Assembly: GCA_002898255.1 (NCBI GenBank)
Contig: BEIE01000002.1
Coordinates: forward strand, 620,001 to 684,000
DNA: 64,000 nt
Source: a bacterium HR28
Lineage (GTDB): Bacteria; Chloroflexota; Chloroflexia; Thermomicrobiales; Thermomicrobiaceae
Reading direction: 5' to 3'
Below, in pieces: positions 27,999 through 37,192 of this stretch (the first letter of the stretch is position 1; each line of letters begins with the position of its first letter). Under the pieces are notes generated by a model that saw nothing but the letters and a program-made list of their open reading frames with translations, ran no database searches and was not told the origin of the DNA. A program made the translations under genes and the position numbers.

Positions 27999-28019
27999 GG
28001 GCGCAATCTCATTGCGCCC
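27999..28019. repeat. Second-type palindrome, best copy
   Basis: GGGCGCAAT-CTC-ATTGCGCCC has perfect nine-base arms and is preceded by CTTGTCA, the common flank of second-type copies. Confidence 0.7.
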
Positions 28020-28811
28020 GCGCGCCCACCAGGCGTGCGAAACATGTCGGTTTCTTGGGGCGTCATCAAGAGCACCGCCATACTCCAGGAACGCGGTATC
28101 CCAGGGGCATGGAAGAACGAGGGGTGGTGACAGGGGGTGCCGGAGAGGAGCGTAGGCATCACAGGTGCGGCTGCGCTCCCCACTCACGAGGGCCCATGCG
28201 GACGGTATGTCGTCTGTAGGGTCAGCGAGCGTGGTTGTCGTGAAGCGCCCTCTGCGATGCAGGAGTTAGTACCCATCGACTGATGCTGGCTATGCTATCT
28301 GGTTGTTGGCTTTTGTTCCTCGCAGGTGCGCCACTCATGTGCGGCAGGAGGAGTCTGAAAGCCTCGTTGCTCCAGTACCACGCAGACTTCCGCCACCAAC
28401 GCCCTGTGTGGTCGATGAATTTTTCGGCGGGGCAAGAGAAGCGTTGAATCACCCGCTCTGCGAAGCCTGTGTCACCGAGAAGCACGGTGGCGGCATGTTC
28501 TTCCCGGTATCAATCCGATGGATACTGCTCCGCTGAACTCTTGAAGTAGGGCGGCTCAGTCCCTCGTTTCCTCAAATTGGGTTCCAACCACACGCAATGC
28601 CAGCGATACAGGAAGAGGGGCCGGCTTCTTTGCGACGGTTGCCGAAAGAATCACGCCTGACATGAGCAAGGTAAGACCTTGGGTGCGGCATGGTGCAGCG
28701 GCGGGGACGATCTCGGTCGGGAGATGTTCTCCTGTCGGCGAACTTTGCGACTACAACCGGCACAGGTCACCCGGCGGACCGGAGCTGGTACTGCTTTCCC
28801 ACAGCGATAAC

Positions 28812-28840
28812 TCAAGCAGACTGCGGTGTTGTCCGAAATA
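28812..28840 (+). promoter_or_regulatory. Candidate sigma-28 (FliA) promoter of chemoreceptor 1
   Basis: TCAA, 15 bases, GTCCGAAA fits the flagellar sigma factor plan (TAAA, 15, GCCGATAA). It ends about 40 bases before the start codon. Similar sites precede chemoreceptor 2 and flaG. Confidence 0.4.
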
Positions 28841-28879
28841 TCTCGGAGAAACGGGCAGGTTGTCGCTTGGGGAGGTTCC

Positions 28880-31000
28880 ATGATGACGCTTGGCTTCAGG
28901 GGGAAGGTGCTAGGGATCTTGGCGGCAATGGCTGCCGTCTTCGTGGTTCTCGGTGCCGTGGGCTGGTTTTTGATCTCTAGCAGCTTGCGGGCGGTCGACA
29001 CTGTCGCAGAGATGAATGACGTGCTTGCGACCGTTGGCCAGATGTCACGCCGGATGACGGAGGTACGCACGAATGTCGTTGCTCATGTTGGGGCGACGAC
29101 AAATGCCGACTATCGCAAGCAGCTCGATGCGCGCATTGCCGAACTGGACCAGAAAATCGCGGCTGACCTCGATGCGCTGGCTGCGACTGCGCATACCGAC
29201 GAGGAGCAACGAGCGATCCAGAACCTCCGTGATGCTTGGACGGCCTATCGGCAATCGGCTGAGCGGACCCTGCAGCTCTCGCGCCGGTATGACCTGGTCG
29301 CGGCACAGCAGAACATGACGACCGATGCGGCCCAGAAGTTCGATGCATTACTGCAGGCGATCCGCGAAACGGAGAGCGTTGCACAGGCCGATGCGCAGGC
29401 AAACACCAGCAAGACTCAGGCACAGCTCAACATGCTTCGTTTCACCACGCTGGGTGCCGCGGGCTTGGCGCTGGTGGCGTTCGTGATCGGCTTCTTGGTG
29501 CTGCGGCCGGCGCTGCGAACGGTCAGCGCAGTAGCGCAGGTGAGTGAGCAGCTTGCGGAACGGGAACTGGCCGCACTGGAGCATGCGCTGGGCCGCCTTG
29601 CGGCTGGTGATCTGACGGCTCGCTTTGCGGTGAGCACTGAGCCGCTGACGGTGCGTGGACACGATGAACTGGCGCGCATGGGCCAGGCGTTTAACAAGAT
29701 GCTGGAACGGCTGCGGGCGGTTGGGGAGACATTTGGTCAGGCATTGGACGATCTGGCCCAGCTCATCGGCCAGGTTCGGCGAGCAGTCAGTGAAGTGAAT
29801 CAGGCTGGTAGCCAAACGCAAGCACTCTCGGCCCAGATCGCTGATGCGACCACTGCCGTGGCGCGCACAGTGCAGGACGTGGCGCAGGGCTCTTCGACTC
29901 AGGCTGAGCAGGTCAGCGCGGCCTCTACTGCCGTCGATGAGATGGGTCAGACTATTCAAGCCGTGGCCAAGGCAGCGCAAGAGCAGGGCCGAGCACTGCA
30001 GCGGGCGACGGAGTTGGTACAGCAGATGGCGGAGCGCAACCAGCGAGCTGGTGAACTGGCTCGGGTGGTGACCGAACGCGCTGGACGGAATCGAGAGCAG
30101 GCGGAAAGTGGTGGCGCTGTCGTCGAGCGCACGCTGGGTGCGATGGAGCGGGTGCGGGTGCAGGTCGAAGCGACCGCACGGGCGATCCAGGAGCTAGGCG
30201 AGCGCTCGAAGCAGATTGGACAGATTGTTGAGGTCATCAACGATCTCACCGAGCAGACGAATCTTCTCGCGCTCAATGCGGCGATTGAAGCAGCCCGAGC
30301 GGGCGAGGCAGGCAAAGGATTCGCAGTGGTGGCCGAGGAGGTGCGCAAGCTGGCCGAGCGCTCGGCTGCCTCAACCCAGGAGATCGCCCAGATGGTGCAG
30401 GGCATCCAACGCACCGTCGAGCAGGCAGTCGCGGCAATGACGGAAAGCGCTGGCTCGGTAACCCAGGTGAGTGATGAGGCGCGTGAGGTTGCGCAGGTCT
30501 TCCAAGCGATTCGCCAGGCTGCGGACGAGGTTGCAGAGCGCAACCGTGAGCTTCTGCAGGCGCTGGAAGAGATTGCCAAGCGCAGCGCGGAGCTGCGAGC
30601 GACGATGGAGGACACAGCGACGATCGCCGAAGAGAACGCAGCGTCGGCCAGTGAACTCTCCTCGACGGCCGAACAGGTGCGGAGCTCGATCCGGCATGTC
30701 ACGGCAGTGGCGGAGCAGAACGCTGCTGCGGCCGAAGAAGTGTCCGCTGCGACTCAAGAGATGGCAACTCAGGTGGGTGAGATTGCCGCGGCGGCTGAGC
30801 AGTTGGTGGGGCTGGCTGGCCGCCTGGCGCAGCTGGTTGAGCGGTTCCGGGTGGGGGACGAAGAGCAAGCAGGATCGGTTGCTGCCGTCCGCAGTGGTGA
30901 CGGGGTTCCCTGGGGCAATGGGACTGCCAAAGGACCCGAGTTTGCACATCCAGCACGAGTGGGAACCTCCGTGCCGGGGAATGGTCGTGGAACGTGGTGA
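28880..31000 (+). CDS. Methyl-accepting chemotaxis protein 1
   Basis: A 706-residue membrane receptor. TM1 spans about residues 8-32, a helical extracytoplasmic sensor of about 155 residues follows, TM2 lies near 190-215 ([20 protein letters not shown]), then HAMP and the signalling hairpin. The tip [19 protein letters not shown]-type sequence and [20 protein letters not shown] bind CheA/CheW. The sensor resembles four-helix-bundle types, so the ligand cannot be told. Two adjacent ATGs (28880 and 28883) follow GGGGAGG; either is usable. It directly precedes cheA. Glu/Gln-rich flanking helices offer methylation sites for the CheR-CheB fusion. Confidence 0.93.
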   Translation: MMTLGFRGKVLGILAAMAAVFVVLGAVGWFLISSSLRAVDTVAEMNDVLATVGQMSRRMTEVRTNVVAHVGATTNADYRKQLDARIAELDQKIAADLDALAATAHTDEEQRAIQNLRDAWTAYRQSAERTLQLSRRYDLVAAQQNMTTDAAQKFDALLQAIRETESVAQADAQANTSKTQAQLNMLRFTTLGAAGLALVAFVIGFLVLRPALRTVSAVAQVSEQLAERELAALEHALGRLAAGDLTARFAVSTEPLTVRGHDELARMGQAFNKMLERLRAVGETFGQALDDLAQLIGQVRRAVSEVNQAGSQTQALSAQIADATTAVARTVQDVAQGSSTQAEQVSAASTAVDEMGQTIQAVAKAAQEQGRALQRATELVQQMAERNQRAGELARVVTERAGRNREQAESGGAVVERTLGAMERVRVQVEATARAIQELGERSKQIGQIVEVINDLTEQTNLLALNAAIEAARAGEAGKGFAVVAEEVRKLAERSAASTQEIAQMVQGIQRTVEQAVAAMTESAGSVTQVSDEAREVAQVFQAIRQAADEVAERNRELLQALEEIAKRSAELRATMEDTATIAEENAASASELSSTAEQVRSSIRHVTAVAEQNAAAAEEVSAATQEMATQVGEIAAAAEQLVGLAGRLAQLVERFRVGDEEQAGSVAAVRSGDGVPWGNGTAKGPEFAHPARVGTSVPGNGRGTW

Positions 31001-31037
31001 ACGACAGTGCGTGGTGAGACGCGGAGGGGTGTGAGCC

Positions 31038-34000
31038 GTGGGTGAGGACCGTGAGCTCATCGAGATGTTCATTGAAGAGACACGCGAACGTCTGGAGCTC
31101 ATTGAGCCGGCGCTCGTCGAGCTAGAGCGGGCCGAGACGCCAGCGGAGAAAGAGCGACTCCTGAACGAGGTCTTCCGTCACTTGCACTCCACAAAGGGAA
31201 GCGCTGGCTATCTCAACTTGAACGATCTGGTGGCGTTGGTGCATGCCGCTGAGCATCTCGCCGATGTCCTGCGTAAGGGTGCACCAGTGCAGCCGGAACA
31301 CGTCGATCTTTTGCTGCAGACGGTCTCGCTGACACGCGCCTACCTGGCCTATCTGGCTGGACAGGGCGAACTGCCCTCAGGGCTGGGGGCGCTGACCGAG
31401 CGGTTGCAGCGCGCAGCTGCGGTGGCGACGGAGCACCCCACTGCGGCAGCGTCAACAACCAGCGAGTCACCGCCCGCAGGCGCAGCGGCAGCGAGCCAGA
31501 TGGACGGCGAAGGACGTGGCGAGGAGAGCCGCACGGCGGACGCCGAGTTGACGAGTTCCACAGTACGGGTACCGGTGCATGTGCTCGATCGACTTGGGCG
31601 ACTGGCCGAGGAGATGCTTGTCACGCGCAACCGGATCACGGCGCTGGCTGCCAACTTACAGGACGGGGAGTTGGTTGGTGCTTCAAAGAAGCTCTCGGTG
31701 ATGGTCTCCGAGCTCCAGGACATCGCGGCGTTGACGCGCCTGCAGCCAATCTCCTCCCTGTTCGCCCAGATGCCGCGGGTGGTGCGGGATGCTGCGCGAC
31801 TCGCGGGGAAGGACGTCGATCTGGTCATCGATGGAGGGCGACTGGAGGTCGACCGGCGGATCTTGCAGGAGCTCCGTGATCCTCTGGTGCATCTCCTGCG
31901 CAACGCGGTTGACCACGGGATCGAGTCGCCAGAACGGCGCATCGCGTATGGCAAACCGTCGCGCGGGCGGATCACGCTCCGAGCAAGCCGCGAGGGCTCG
32001 AACTTGGTCATCGAGGTCAGTGATGACGGAAAAGGGATTGACTACGAGGCAGTGCGGCAGAAGGCGGTCGAGCGGGGGTTCGTCAACGCTCGCGAGGCCG
32101 CGACGTTGACCGAAGCGGAATTGAACGCGTTGCTCCTGCGTCCTGGATTCTCGACACGGGATCAGGCGACGGAGCTCTCGGGTCGGGGAGTGGGGCTCGA
32201 CGTCGTTGCGGTGCGGATGCAGGAGCTGGGCGGGAACCTGAGCATCTCGTCGGTTCCTGGGCAGGGAACGACAATCCGTCTGGTGGTGCCGACCTCGGTC
32301 TCGGTGATGAACACTCTCGTTTTCACGGCGCGAGGCTATCTCCTGGGCATTCCCTACAACGTCGTGCAGGAGATCGTGCTCATCACCGACCGGCAGATCG
32401 AGCACTACGGCGAGCAGGATGTCTTCCGTCTGCGTGATCAGCTGGTCCCGCTGTTCACCCTGGCGAGCTGGCCAGAGCGGGGCAATGGGGCGAAGCGGCA
32501 GTCGGGGAAGCACTATGTCCTGGTGTTGCGGGGTGAGGGAACGCTGGCTGGCCTCCTCTGCGACGGGATTGCTCGCTTTGAGGAGCTGATTGTCAAGCCG
32601 GTGGGTAACCTCCTCCGTGGTGTGGAGAGTGTGAGCGGGCTGGCGACGCTGGGGACAGGGGAGATTGTGCTCATCCTCGAACCGGAGAAGATTCTGGCCG
32701 AGGCCGGGCTAGCCATGGCCAAGATCCGAGCCGAGCAGGTGCAGCTCGGGCTTGTGCAAGAACATCAGGCGGTCGAGGACGATCTCGGGGAGCGACTCGT
32801 GCTGCTGAAGGGGTACGGCGAGCATCGCTATGCCCTGCCGGTGCGACTCGTCTCGCGCATTGTGCGCTTCACCCCGGAGGAGCTCGCCATCTTTGGCGAA
32901 CGGGTGTACTACCGGACGGAGGAGGCTCTGATCCCGCTCGTCGACCTTGACCGGGCCCTGAAGATGGGTGCGGGCGGGATGGAGGGGGGCGGCATTGCCG
33001 TTCTCCTGCACGCGGACAATCTGGAGTGCGGCTTTGTCGCCTCACAGGTAGTGCGAATTGGGCGCGTCGGTATCGAGCCAGAGCCATCAGACCGGCATGG
33101 TGTGGCTGGCCTATTGAACCTGCCAGACGGCGTGTATCTCATGGTCGATGTGCCGAGCGTGGTGCATGGGGAGCTCCGGCGGCTCTACGAAGTGAAGCAA
33201 GAAGCGCGGTCGGTGCGAGGCAAGAAGGCGCTGATTGTCGAAGACAGCGTCTTCTACCGTGATGCGCTCGAGGCGGTCTTGAAGCGGGTGGGTTATGACG
33301 TGAGCGCCGTTGGCAGTGCCGAGGAAGCATTGGTCTTCTTGGCGCGAGTGCCCGACGTAGCGCTCATCATTACCGACTACATGCTTCCGGGAAAGAGCGG
33401 GCTCGACCTGATCCAGGCTGTGCGTGCTGGCGAAACCGCAGTGCGGTCGGACGTGCCGATCGTTGTCCTTTCCCAGTTGCTGTCTGATCAGGCAAGTGGC
33501 CCAGAGCTCCAGCGTCGGTTGCTGGCAGCCGGCGCCAATGCTGTCTTCGGGAAGTTTGACGATCTGGAGCAGAGCCAGCTCCTGGAGGAGTTCCGGCACT
33601 TGGTCGTCCACGACGAGCGACATGAGGAGGCGACCGAGGAGCAACGGAGTGAAGACGAGACGGTGCACGTGCTGGCGGTCAATCTGGGACCGGAGGTCTA
33701 CGGCGTGCCGATTGACCGGGTGCGGGAGATCACGACGCTTGACGGCATCACGCCGACACCGCTTGAAGATGCAGGATTCCTGGGTCTTGCGAACATCCGC
33801 GGCGAGATTGTGCCGGTCTTCGACCTGGGCGGTGTCCTGCGCCGTCCGGTGCGGACGAACGGCGAGGCGGTTGATGTCGTGACGCTGACGAGCCTTGGGC
33901 CAATGGTCTTGCGGGGAGAGAGTATCCGCGGGACGATCCGTGTGCCGGTCAGCGAGCTGCGCGAGCCAACCGGAAACCTCGGTGCGCTGGCCGAGCTCGT

Positions 34001-34088
34001 CCCCTCGGTAGCGACCTTGCCAGATTGCCTCTTGCAGGTGGTAGAGCTGGAGAAGCTGGCGAGCGTCTGCCTGGGGCGGCGAGGATAA
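31038..34088 (+). CDS. cheA: Hybrid CheA kinase with three CheW-like modules and a receiver
   Basis: A 1016-residue chemotaxis kinase. HPt has phospho-His 50 in FRHLHSTKGSAGYL; the dimerisation region is near 185-240; the ATPase shows HLLRNAVDHGIE, DDGKGID and GRGVGLDVV. A CheW-like regulatory domain follows (about 415-560), a second near 590-720, a receiver near 735-860 (IVEDSVFYRD, IITDYMLPGKSG, FGKFDD) and a third CheW-like domain to the C-terminus (VYGVPIDRVREI, then GLANIRGEIVPVFDLGG). No separate cheW is in the window, so these modules may replace it. The receiver may act as a phosphate sink. The GTG 31038 start follows GGAGG at about ten bases and lies 37 bases after receptor 1. Confidence 0.93.
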   Translation: MGEDRELIEMFIEETRERLELIEPALVELERAETPAEKERLLNEVFRHLHSTKGSAGYLNLNDLVALVHAAEHLADVLRKGAPVQPEHVDLLLQTVSLTRAYLAYLAGQGELPSGLGALTERLQRAAAVATEHPTAAASTTSESPPAGAAAASQMDGEGRGEESRTADAELTSSTVRVPVHVLDRLGRLAEEMLVTRNRITALAANLQDGELVGASKKLSVMVSELQDIAALTRLQPISSLFAQMPRVVRDAARLAGKDVDLVIDGGRLEVDRRILQELRDPLVHLLRNAVDHGIESPERRIAYGKPSRGRITLRASREGSNLVIEVSDDGKGIDYEAVRQKAVERGFVNAREAATLTEAELNALLLRPGFSTRDQATELSGRGVGLDVVAVRMQELGGNLSISSVPGQGTTIRLVVPTSVSVMNTLVFTARGYLLGIPYNVVQEIVLITDRQIEHYGEQDVFRLRDQLVPLFTLASWPERGNGAKRQSGKHYVLVLRGEGTLAGLLCDGIARFEELIVKPVGNLLRGVESVSGLATLGTGEIVLILEPEKILAEAGLAMAKIRAEQVQLGLVQEHQAVEDDLGERLVLLKGYGEHRYALPVRLVSRIVRFTPEELAIFGERVYYRTEEALIPLVDLDRALKMGAGGMEGGGIAVLLHADNLECGFVASQVVRIGRVGIEPEPSDRHGVAGLLNLPDGVYLMVDVPSVVHGELRRLYEVKQEARSVRGKKALIVEDSVFYRDALEAVLKRVGYDVSAVGSAEEALVFLARVPDVALIITDYMLPGKSGLDLIQAVRAGETAVRSDVPIVVLSQLLSDQASGPELQRRLLAAGANAVFGKFDDLEQSQLLEEFRHLVVHDERHEEATEEQRSEDETVHVLAVNLGPEVYGVPIDRVREITTLDGITPTPLEDAGFLGLANIRGEIVPVFDLGGVLRRPVRTNGEAVDVVTLTSLGPMVLRGESIRGTIRVPVSELREPTGNLGALAELVPSVATLPDCLLQVVELEKLASVCLGRRG

Positions 34089-34113
34089 CGCTTCGAGAAT
34101 AACGAGGGAACAC

Positions 34114-34140
34114 AGCGGGGCGCGTCGCACGCGTCCCGCT
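34114..34140 (+). terminator. Hairpin after cheA
   Basis: AGCGGGGCGCGT pairs with ACGCGTCCCGCT (one G-T pair) across a three-base loop, 26 bases after the cheA stop. The T run is short (CCCCTTTC), so termination may be partial. Confidence 0.5.
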
Positions 34141-34311
34141 GCCCCTTTCGACAGGGGGCCACTCAGCCAAGCGCAGGCGCCGTTCTGGCCTCACGCATCA
34201 AGCGTGCTGCGATCTCAGAGCTCCTCTTGCTATTCTGCGGCCACCACAGGGACGGTCAACCGTGGTCAGGTTGATCGCGGTCGAAATCCCCGTCCAGCCG
34301 TCCTGAGGTCT

Positions 34312-34338
34312 TCAGCGCCAGGTGAGAACAACCGATAA
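34312..34338 (+). promoter_or_regulatory. Candidate sigma-28 (FliA) promoter of chemoreceptor 2
   Basis: TCAG, 15 bases, ACCGATAA. The -10 matches the FliA consensus GCCGATAA in seven of eight bases; the -35 is weak. It ends about 50 bases before the start. Confidence 0.45.
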
Positions 34339-34390
34339 CTCCCATCAGCTGGCTAGTCGTGTCGGGCTAGCCGACGTGGAGAAGACAGAG

Positions 34391-36502
34391 ATGGGAGGAA
34401 GGATGGGGAGGATGAGCCTTTCCTGGCGGCTGCGGTTACTCGTTGTCAGTGTTCTCGCCATCGGTGCGCTCGGTATGCTGGTTGGCTCGTTGAGCCTCGG
34501 AATGATTGCACGGGAATCACGAGGTGTGCTTCAGCACGAGGTGCCCGCGATTGAACTCTTGCTGAACATCGACCGTGACGCATATCAGGCGCAATATGCG
34601 CTGGAGCGGAGCTTGCTGACGAGCGATGCGCAAGAGCGTGAAGAACAGCTGGCCGACTTTCGCGAGAACGCGCAGCAGACAGGGGATCGCTGGGAGCAGT
34701 ATAAGGCGCTCGTGCCAGGCAGCGACGCGGAGCGAGCGCAGTGGGAGATCTACGAGCGAGAGCGGGCGGCGTGGCTGGCGGCAGCCGAGCAGGTGGCCGC
34801 AGCAAGCGCGGCGGGGAACGTCGAGCAGGCACTCACAGCGCTGCCCGAGGTACGGGCGCACTTCGCGCCAATGCGTGAGGCGCTGAACGCCTTGCAAGAC
34901 GAGATCTACAGTCCAGCGATTGCTGAGCACGGGGCGAAAGTCGTCGGACTTAGCCAGCAGCGCTCGTTCCTGATGTGGGCACTCCTCGGTGTGGCACTTG
35001 TCGTGGGTACTGCGCTCTCCTGGCTTGTCGCTCGACAGATTGCTCGTCCGCTGCGTCTGTTAGCTGACGCAGCGGAGGCGATTGCGGCTGGTCGAGTGGA
35101 GGGGCTTCAACTGCCGCGCTATGCTGCCCGTGATGATCTGGGGCGGCTGGTCGGCCAGTTCCGACAAATGGCTGCGCGGATCACGGAAGTAGCCGAGCAG
35201 GCAGTACGGGTCGGCCGCGGGCAACTTGTGACCGAGGTCGCTCTTGCGCATGAGCGTGACGCACTCGGTACGGCGTTCCAGCAACTGACGCAGGCGTTGC
35301 GAGCGACACTAGGTGAGGTGCGTGCACTCGGAGAACGCGTCGCGCAGGCGGCGGGAGCGCTGCGCGAGCAGGCGACCCATATCGAACAAGCGACGGTGCA
35401 GGCAGCTGATGCAGCCCGTGCTGTTGCCGCCGGATCGGGTGAGCAGTCGGCACGGGTGACGCAACTCGCTCAAGCGCTGGAAGAGGTGGCTGAGACAGTC
35501 GCAGCCGTGGCGAAGGCGGCTCAGGAGCAGGGTAGTGCGTTACAGCGCGCAGTGGAAGTCGCGCAGCGGGTGAGCGAGCGAGTGAGTGGTGTGGAGGAAT
35601 TGGCACGTGCTGGTCTGACGACCGCGCAGGCAAATGCCGGACGGGCGGAGGCTGGTCGGGAGACGGTAGAGCGGACGCTCCGGGACGTGATGGGGGCACG
35701 AGAACGGGTCACCGACGCGGCGCGCACGGTAAGCGAACTCGGCGAACGCTCGCGGCAGATCGGACAGATCGTGGAAACGATTGAGGGAATTGCCGAGCAG
35801 ACGAACCTCTTGGCGCTGAACGCAGCGATCGAGGCGGCCCGTGCCGGCGAGGCGGGTAAGGGGTTTGCGGTGGTAGCGGAAGAGGTGCGCAAACTTGCCG
35901 AGCGCTCGGCAGAAGCGACGCGACAGATCGCCGAACTGATCGGTAACGTGCAGCAGCTCGTGGAGCGTGCCGTGCACGCGATGGCAGCCAGTGCGCAGCA
36001 GGTCGAGGCGGTGAGCGAGCGAGCGGGCTCACTGCGCGAGGCATTTGAAGCCTTCGCGGGCTCAGCGCAGGAGGTGGAGACGCAGAGCCGCACCGTGCTT
36101 GTCGCAGCGGAGGCGATCGGCCGCGAAAGTCGTGAGTTGAAGACGTTAATGGAAGAGACGGCAGCGATCGCTGAGCAGAACAGTGCAGCAGCCGCGGAGC
36201 TCGCCTCCACGATCGCACGGATGCGGCAGGACGTGCAGCAGGTGGTCACGCTTGTGGAGGGGAACACCGCAGCGGTGCAAGAAGTCTCGGCAGCAGCGGA
36301 AGAGCTCACCGCGCAGGTGAGCGAGGTCAGCGCCTCGGCGGGCGATCTAGACCAGGTGGCGCGCGACTTGCGCCGGGCACTGGCGCGCTTCGAGCTGGGG
36401 ATAGAGACGAAGGCGGATGAAGAAGCACGCTGGCCGGCGGTGGGCGTGGGTGAGGGTACCAACGGACACCGATACCGGGAACTCGTGGTGGTCGACCGCT
36501 GA
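34391..36502 (+). CDS. Methyl-accepting chemotaxis protein 2
   Basis: A 703-residue receptor with TM1 ([20 protein letters not shown]), a helical extracytoplasmic domain of about 160 residues, TM2 ([20 protein letters not shown]), HAMP and a signalling domain. The tip ([20 protein letters not shown], then [10 protein letters not shown]) is almost the same as in receptor 1, so both should signal to the same CheA, while the sensors differ. ATG 34391 follows GGAGAAG at six bases; in-frame ATGs at 34403 and 34412 are alternatives. It appears to have its own sigma-28 promoter and a hairpin after the stop. Confidence 0.92.
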   Translation: MGGRMGRMSLSWRLRLLVVSVLAIGALGMLVGSLSLGMIARESRGVLQHEVPAIELLLNIDRDAYQAQYALERSLLTSDAQEREEQLADFRENAQQTGDRWEQYKALVPGSDAERAQWEIYERERAAWLAAAEQVAAASAAGNVEQALTALPEVRAHFAPMREALNALQDEIYSPAIAEHGAKVVGLSQQRSFLMWALLGVALVVGTALSWLVARQIARPLRLLADAAEAIAAGRVEGLQLPRYAARDDLGRLVGQFRQMAARITEVAEQAVRVGRGQLVTEVALAHERDALGTAFQQLTQALRATLGEVRALGERVAQAAGALREQATHIEQATVQAADAARAVAAGSGEQSARVTQLAQALEEVAETVAAVAKAAQEQGSALQRAVEVAQRVSERVSGVEELARAGLTTAQANAGRAEAGRETVERTLRDVMGARERVTDAARTVSELGERSRQIGQIVETIEGIAEQTNLLALNAAIEAARAGEAGKGFAVVAEEVRKLAERSAEATRQIAELIGNVQQLVERAVHAMAASAQQVEAVSERAGSLREAFEAFAGSAQEVETQSRTVLVAAEAIGRESRELKTLMEETAAIAEQNSAAAAELASTIARMRQDVQQVVTLVEGNTAAVQEVSAAAEELTAQVSEVSASAGDLDQVARDLRRALARFELGIETKADEEARWPAVGVGEGTNGHRYRELVVVDR

Positions 36503-36539
36503 GTGTGACGCTCCACAGGGCACCGACTAGTGCCAAGGG

Positions 36540-36579
36540 AGGGCACAGGAGGCACGTGAGTCGTCGTCTCCTGTGCCCT
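36540..36579 (+). terminator. Hairpin after chemoreceptor 2
   Basis: AGGGCACAGGAG pairs perfectly with CTCCTGTGCCCT across a 16-base loop, 37 bases after the stop. No T tract follows. Confidence 0.5.
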
Positions 36580-36686
36580 CTGACTTAGTTGGGCGTGAGG
36601 GGGCTGGACGAGGAGAGCGGCGCCAGGCGACTGCTTTTGGCGATGGCTCACAAGCACAAGAGCGTGCCCGGTGACGCAAGTCCCCC

Positions 36687-36714
36687 TAAAGCCTGGCAGC
36701 ATTTCTGCCGAATA
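36687..36714 (+). promoter_or_regulatory. Candidate sigma-28 (FliA) promoter of the flaG-fliD operon
   Basis: TAAA, 16 bases, GCCGAATA is the best FliA-like site in the window. It ends 57 bases before the flaG ATG, as expected of a late flagellar gene. Confidence 0.5.
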
Positions 36715-36771
36715 TCCCGGAGTAGGAACGAACGGTCGCAGGGATGCTTTGACCGATCGCGAGGGAGCGCG

Positions 36772-37143
36772 ATGAACCCACCGATCACACCGGTTCCCCC
36801 AGTGGGGCCAAGCGAACCTGGACCGGTAGAGGACCTGAGCCCGCTTCAGCCAGTCAGACCGGTCGAAGCAAGCGGATCAGCCACCGGAGCGGGAAGCCGC
36901 AGCCCTACCGCCGAGGGGAAGCGCGATGTCATTCCGGCCCACCGGGTCGACCTGAGTCTTGATCCGCAGCTGGTGCGGAAGATCCCGCGTGATGTCTACC
37001 TGCGCTACTACGTCCGACCAGGGATCGGCAACTGGGTCGTGCAATTGATCGACCGTGAGACACAAGAAGTCATCCGGGAGATTCCGCCGGGCGGACTAAA
37101 GGAGTTGCTGCAGGAGCTTGCTGAGCAAAGGGGAGTAGAGTGA
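36772..37143 (+). CDS. flaG: FlaG-family flagellar protein
   Basis: A 123-residue protein. The first 60 residues are Pro/Ser-rich and disordered; the rest is the FlaG domain ending VQLIDRETQEVIREIPPGGL. FlaG proteins are encoded with fliD and influence filament length; their mechanism is uncertain. ATG 36772 follows GGGAG at four bases. It starts an operon with fliD, fliS, a fliT-like gene and a sortase, probably from the sigma-28 site upstream. The track start further upstream lies in the leader. Confidence 0.88.
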   Translation: MNPPITPVPPVGPSEPGPVEDLSPLQPVRPVEASGSATGAGSRSPTAEGKRDVIPAHRVDLSLDPQLVRKIPRDVYLRYYVRPGIGNWVVQLIDRETQEVIREIPPGGLKELLQELAEQRGVE

Positions 37144-37192
37144 GCGCTTCCGCAAGATCTTCGAAGCCACCAGCGCTCGGAAGGGGTCAATG

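Larger units (their letters stand above)
26944..28811. other. Long repeat-rich gap
   Basis: 1.9 kb with no supported gene. The frames in the ORF track here (for example 27065-27598 and 27815-28219) are Arg/Ser/His-rich and cross palindromes. Palindrome copies lie at 27575, 27687, 27720, 27851, 27906 and 27999. Nothing was recognised from 28020 to 28811. Confidence 0.5.

Noticed and set aside
27560-28020. Regularly spaced palindromes considered as a CRISPR array
   Set aside because: The repeats are palindromic, of two types and diverged, with unequal spacing and no cas genes; they recur singly in other gaps.
36640-36720. Possible GEMM c-di-GMP riboswitch before flaG (GTGACGCAAG and CCTAAAGCC)
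   Set aside because: The GACGCAA segment is not followed by the AGCC and hairpin expected of GEMM, and no tetraloop-receptor pair is visible. The TAAA and GCCGAATA elements are better explained as a sigma-28 promoter.
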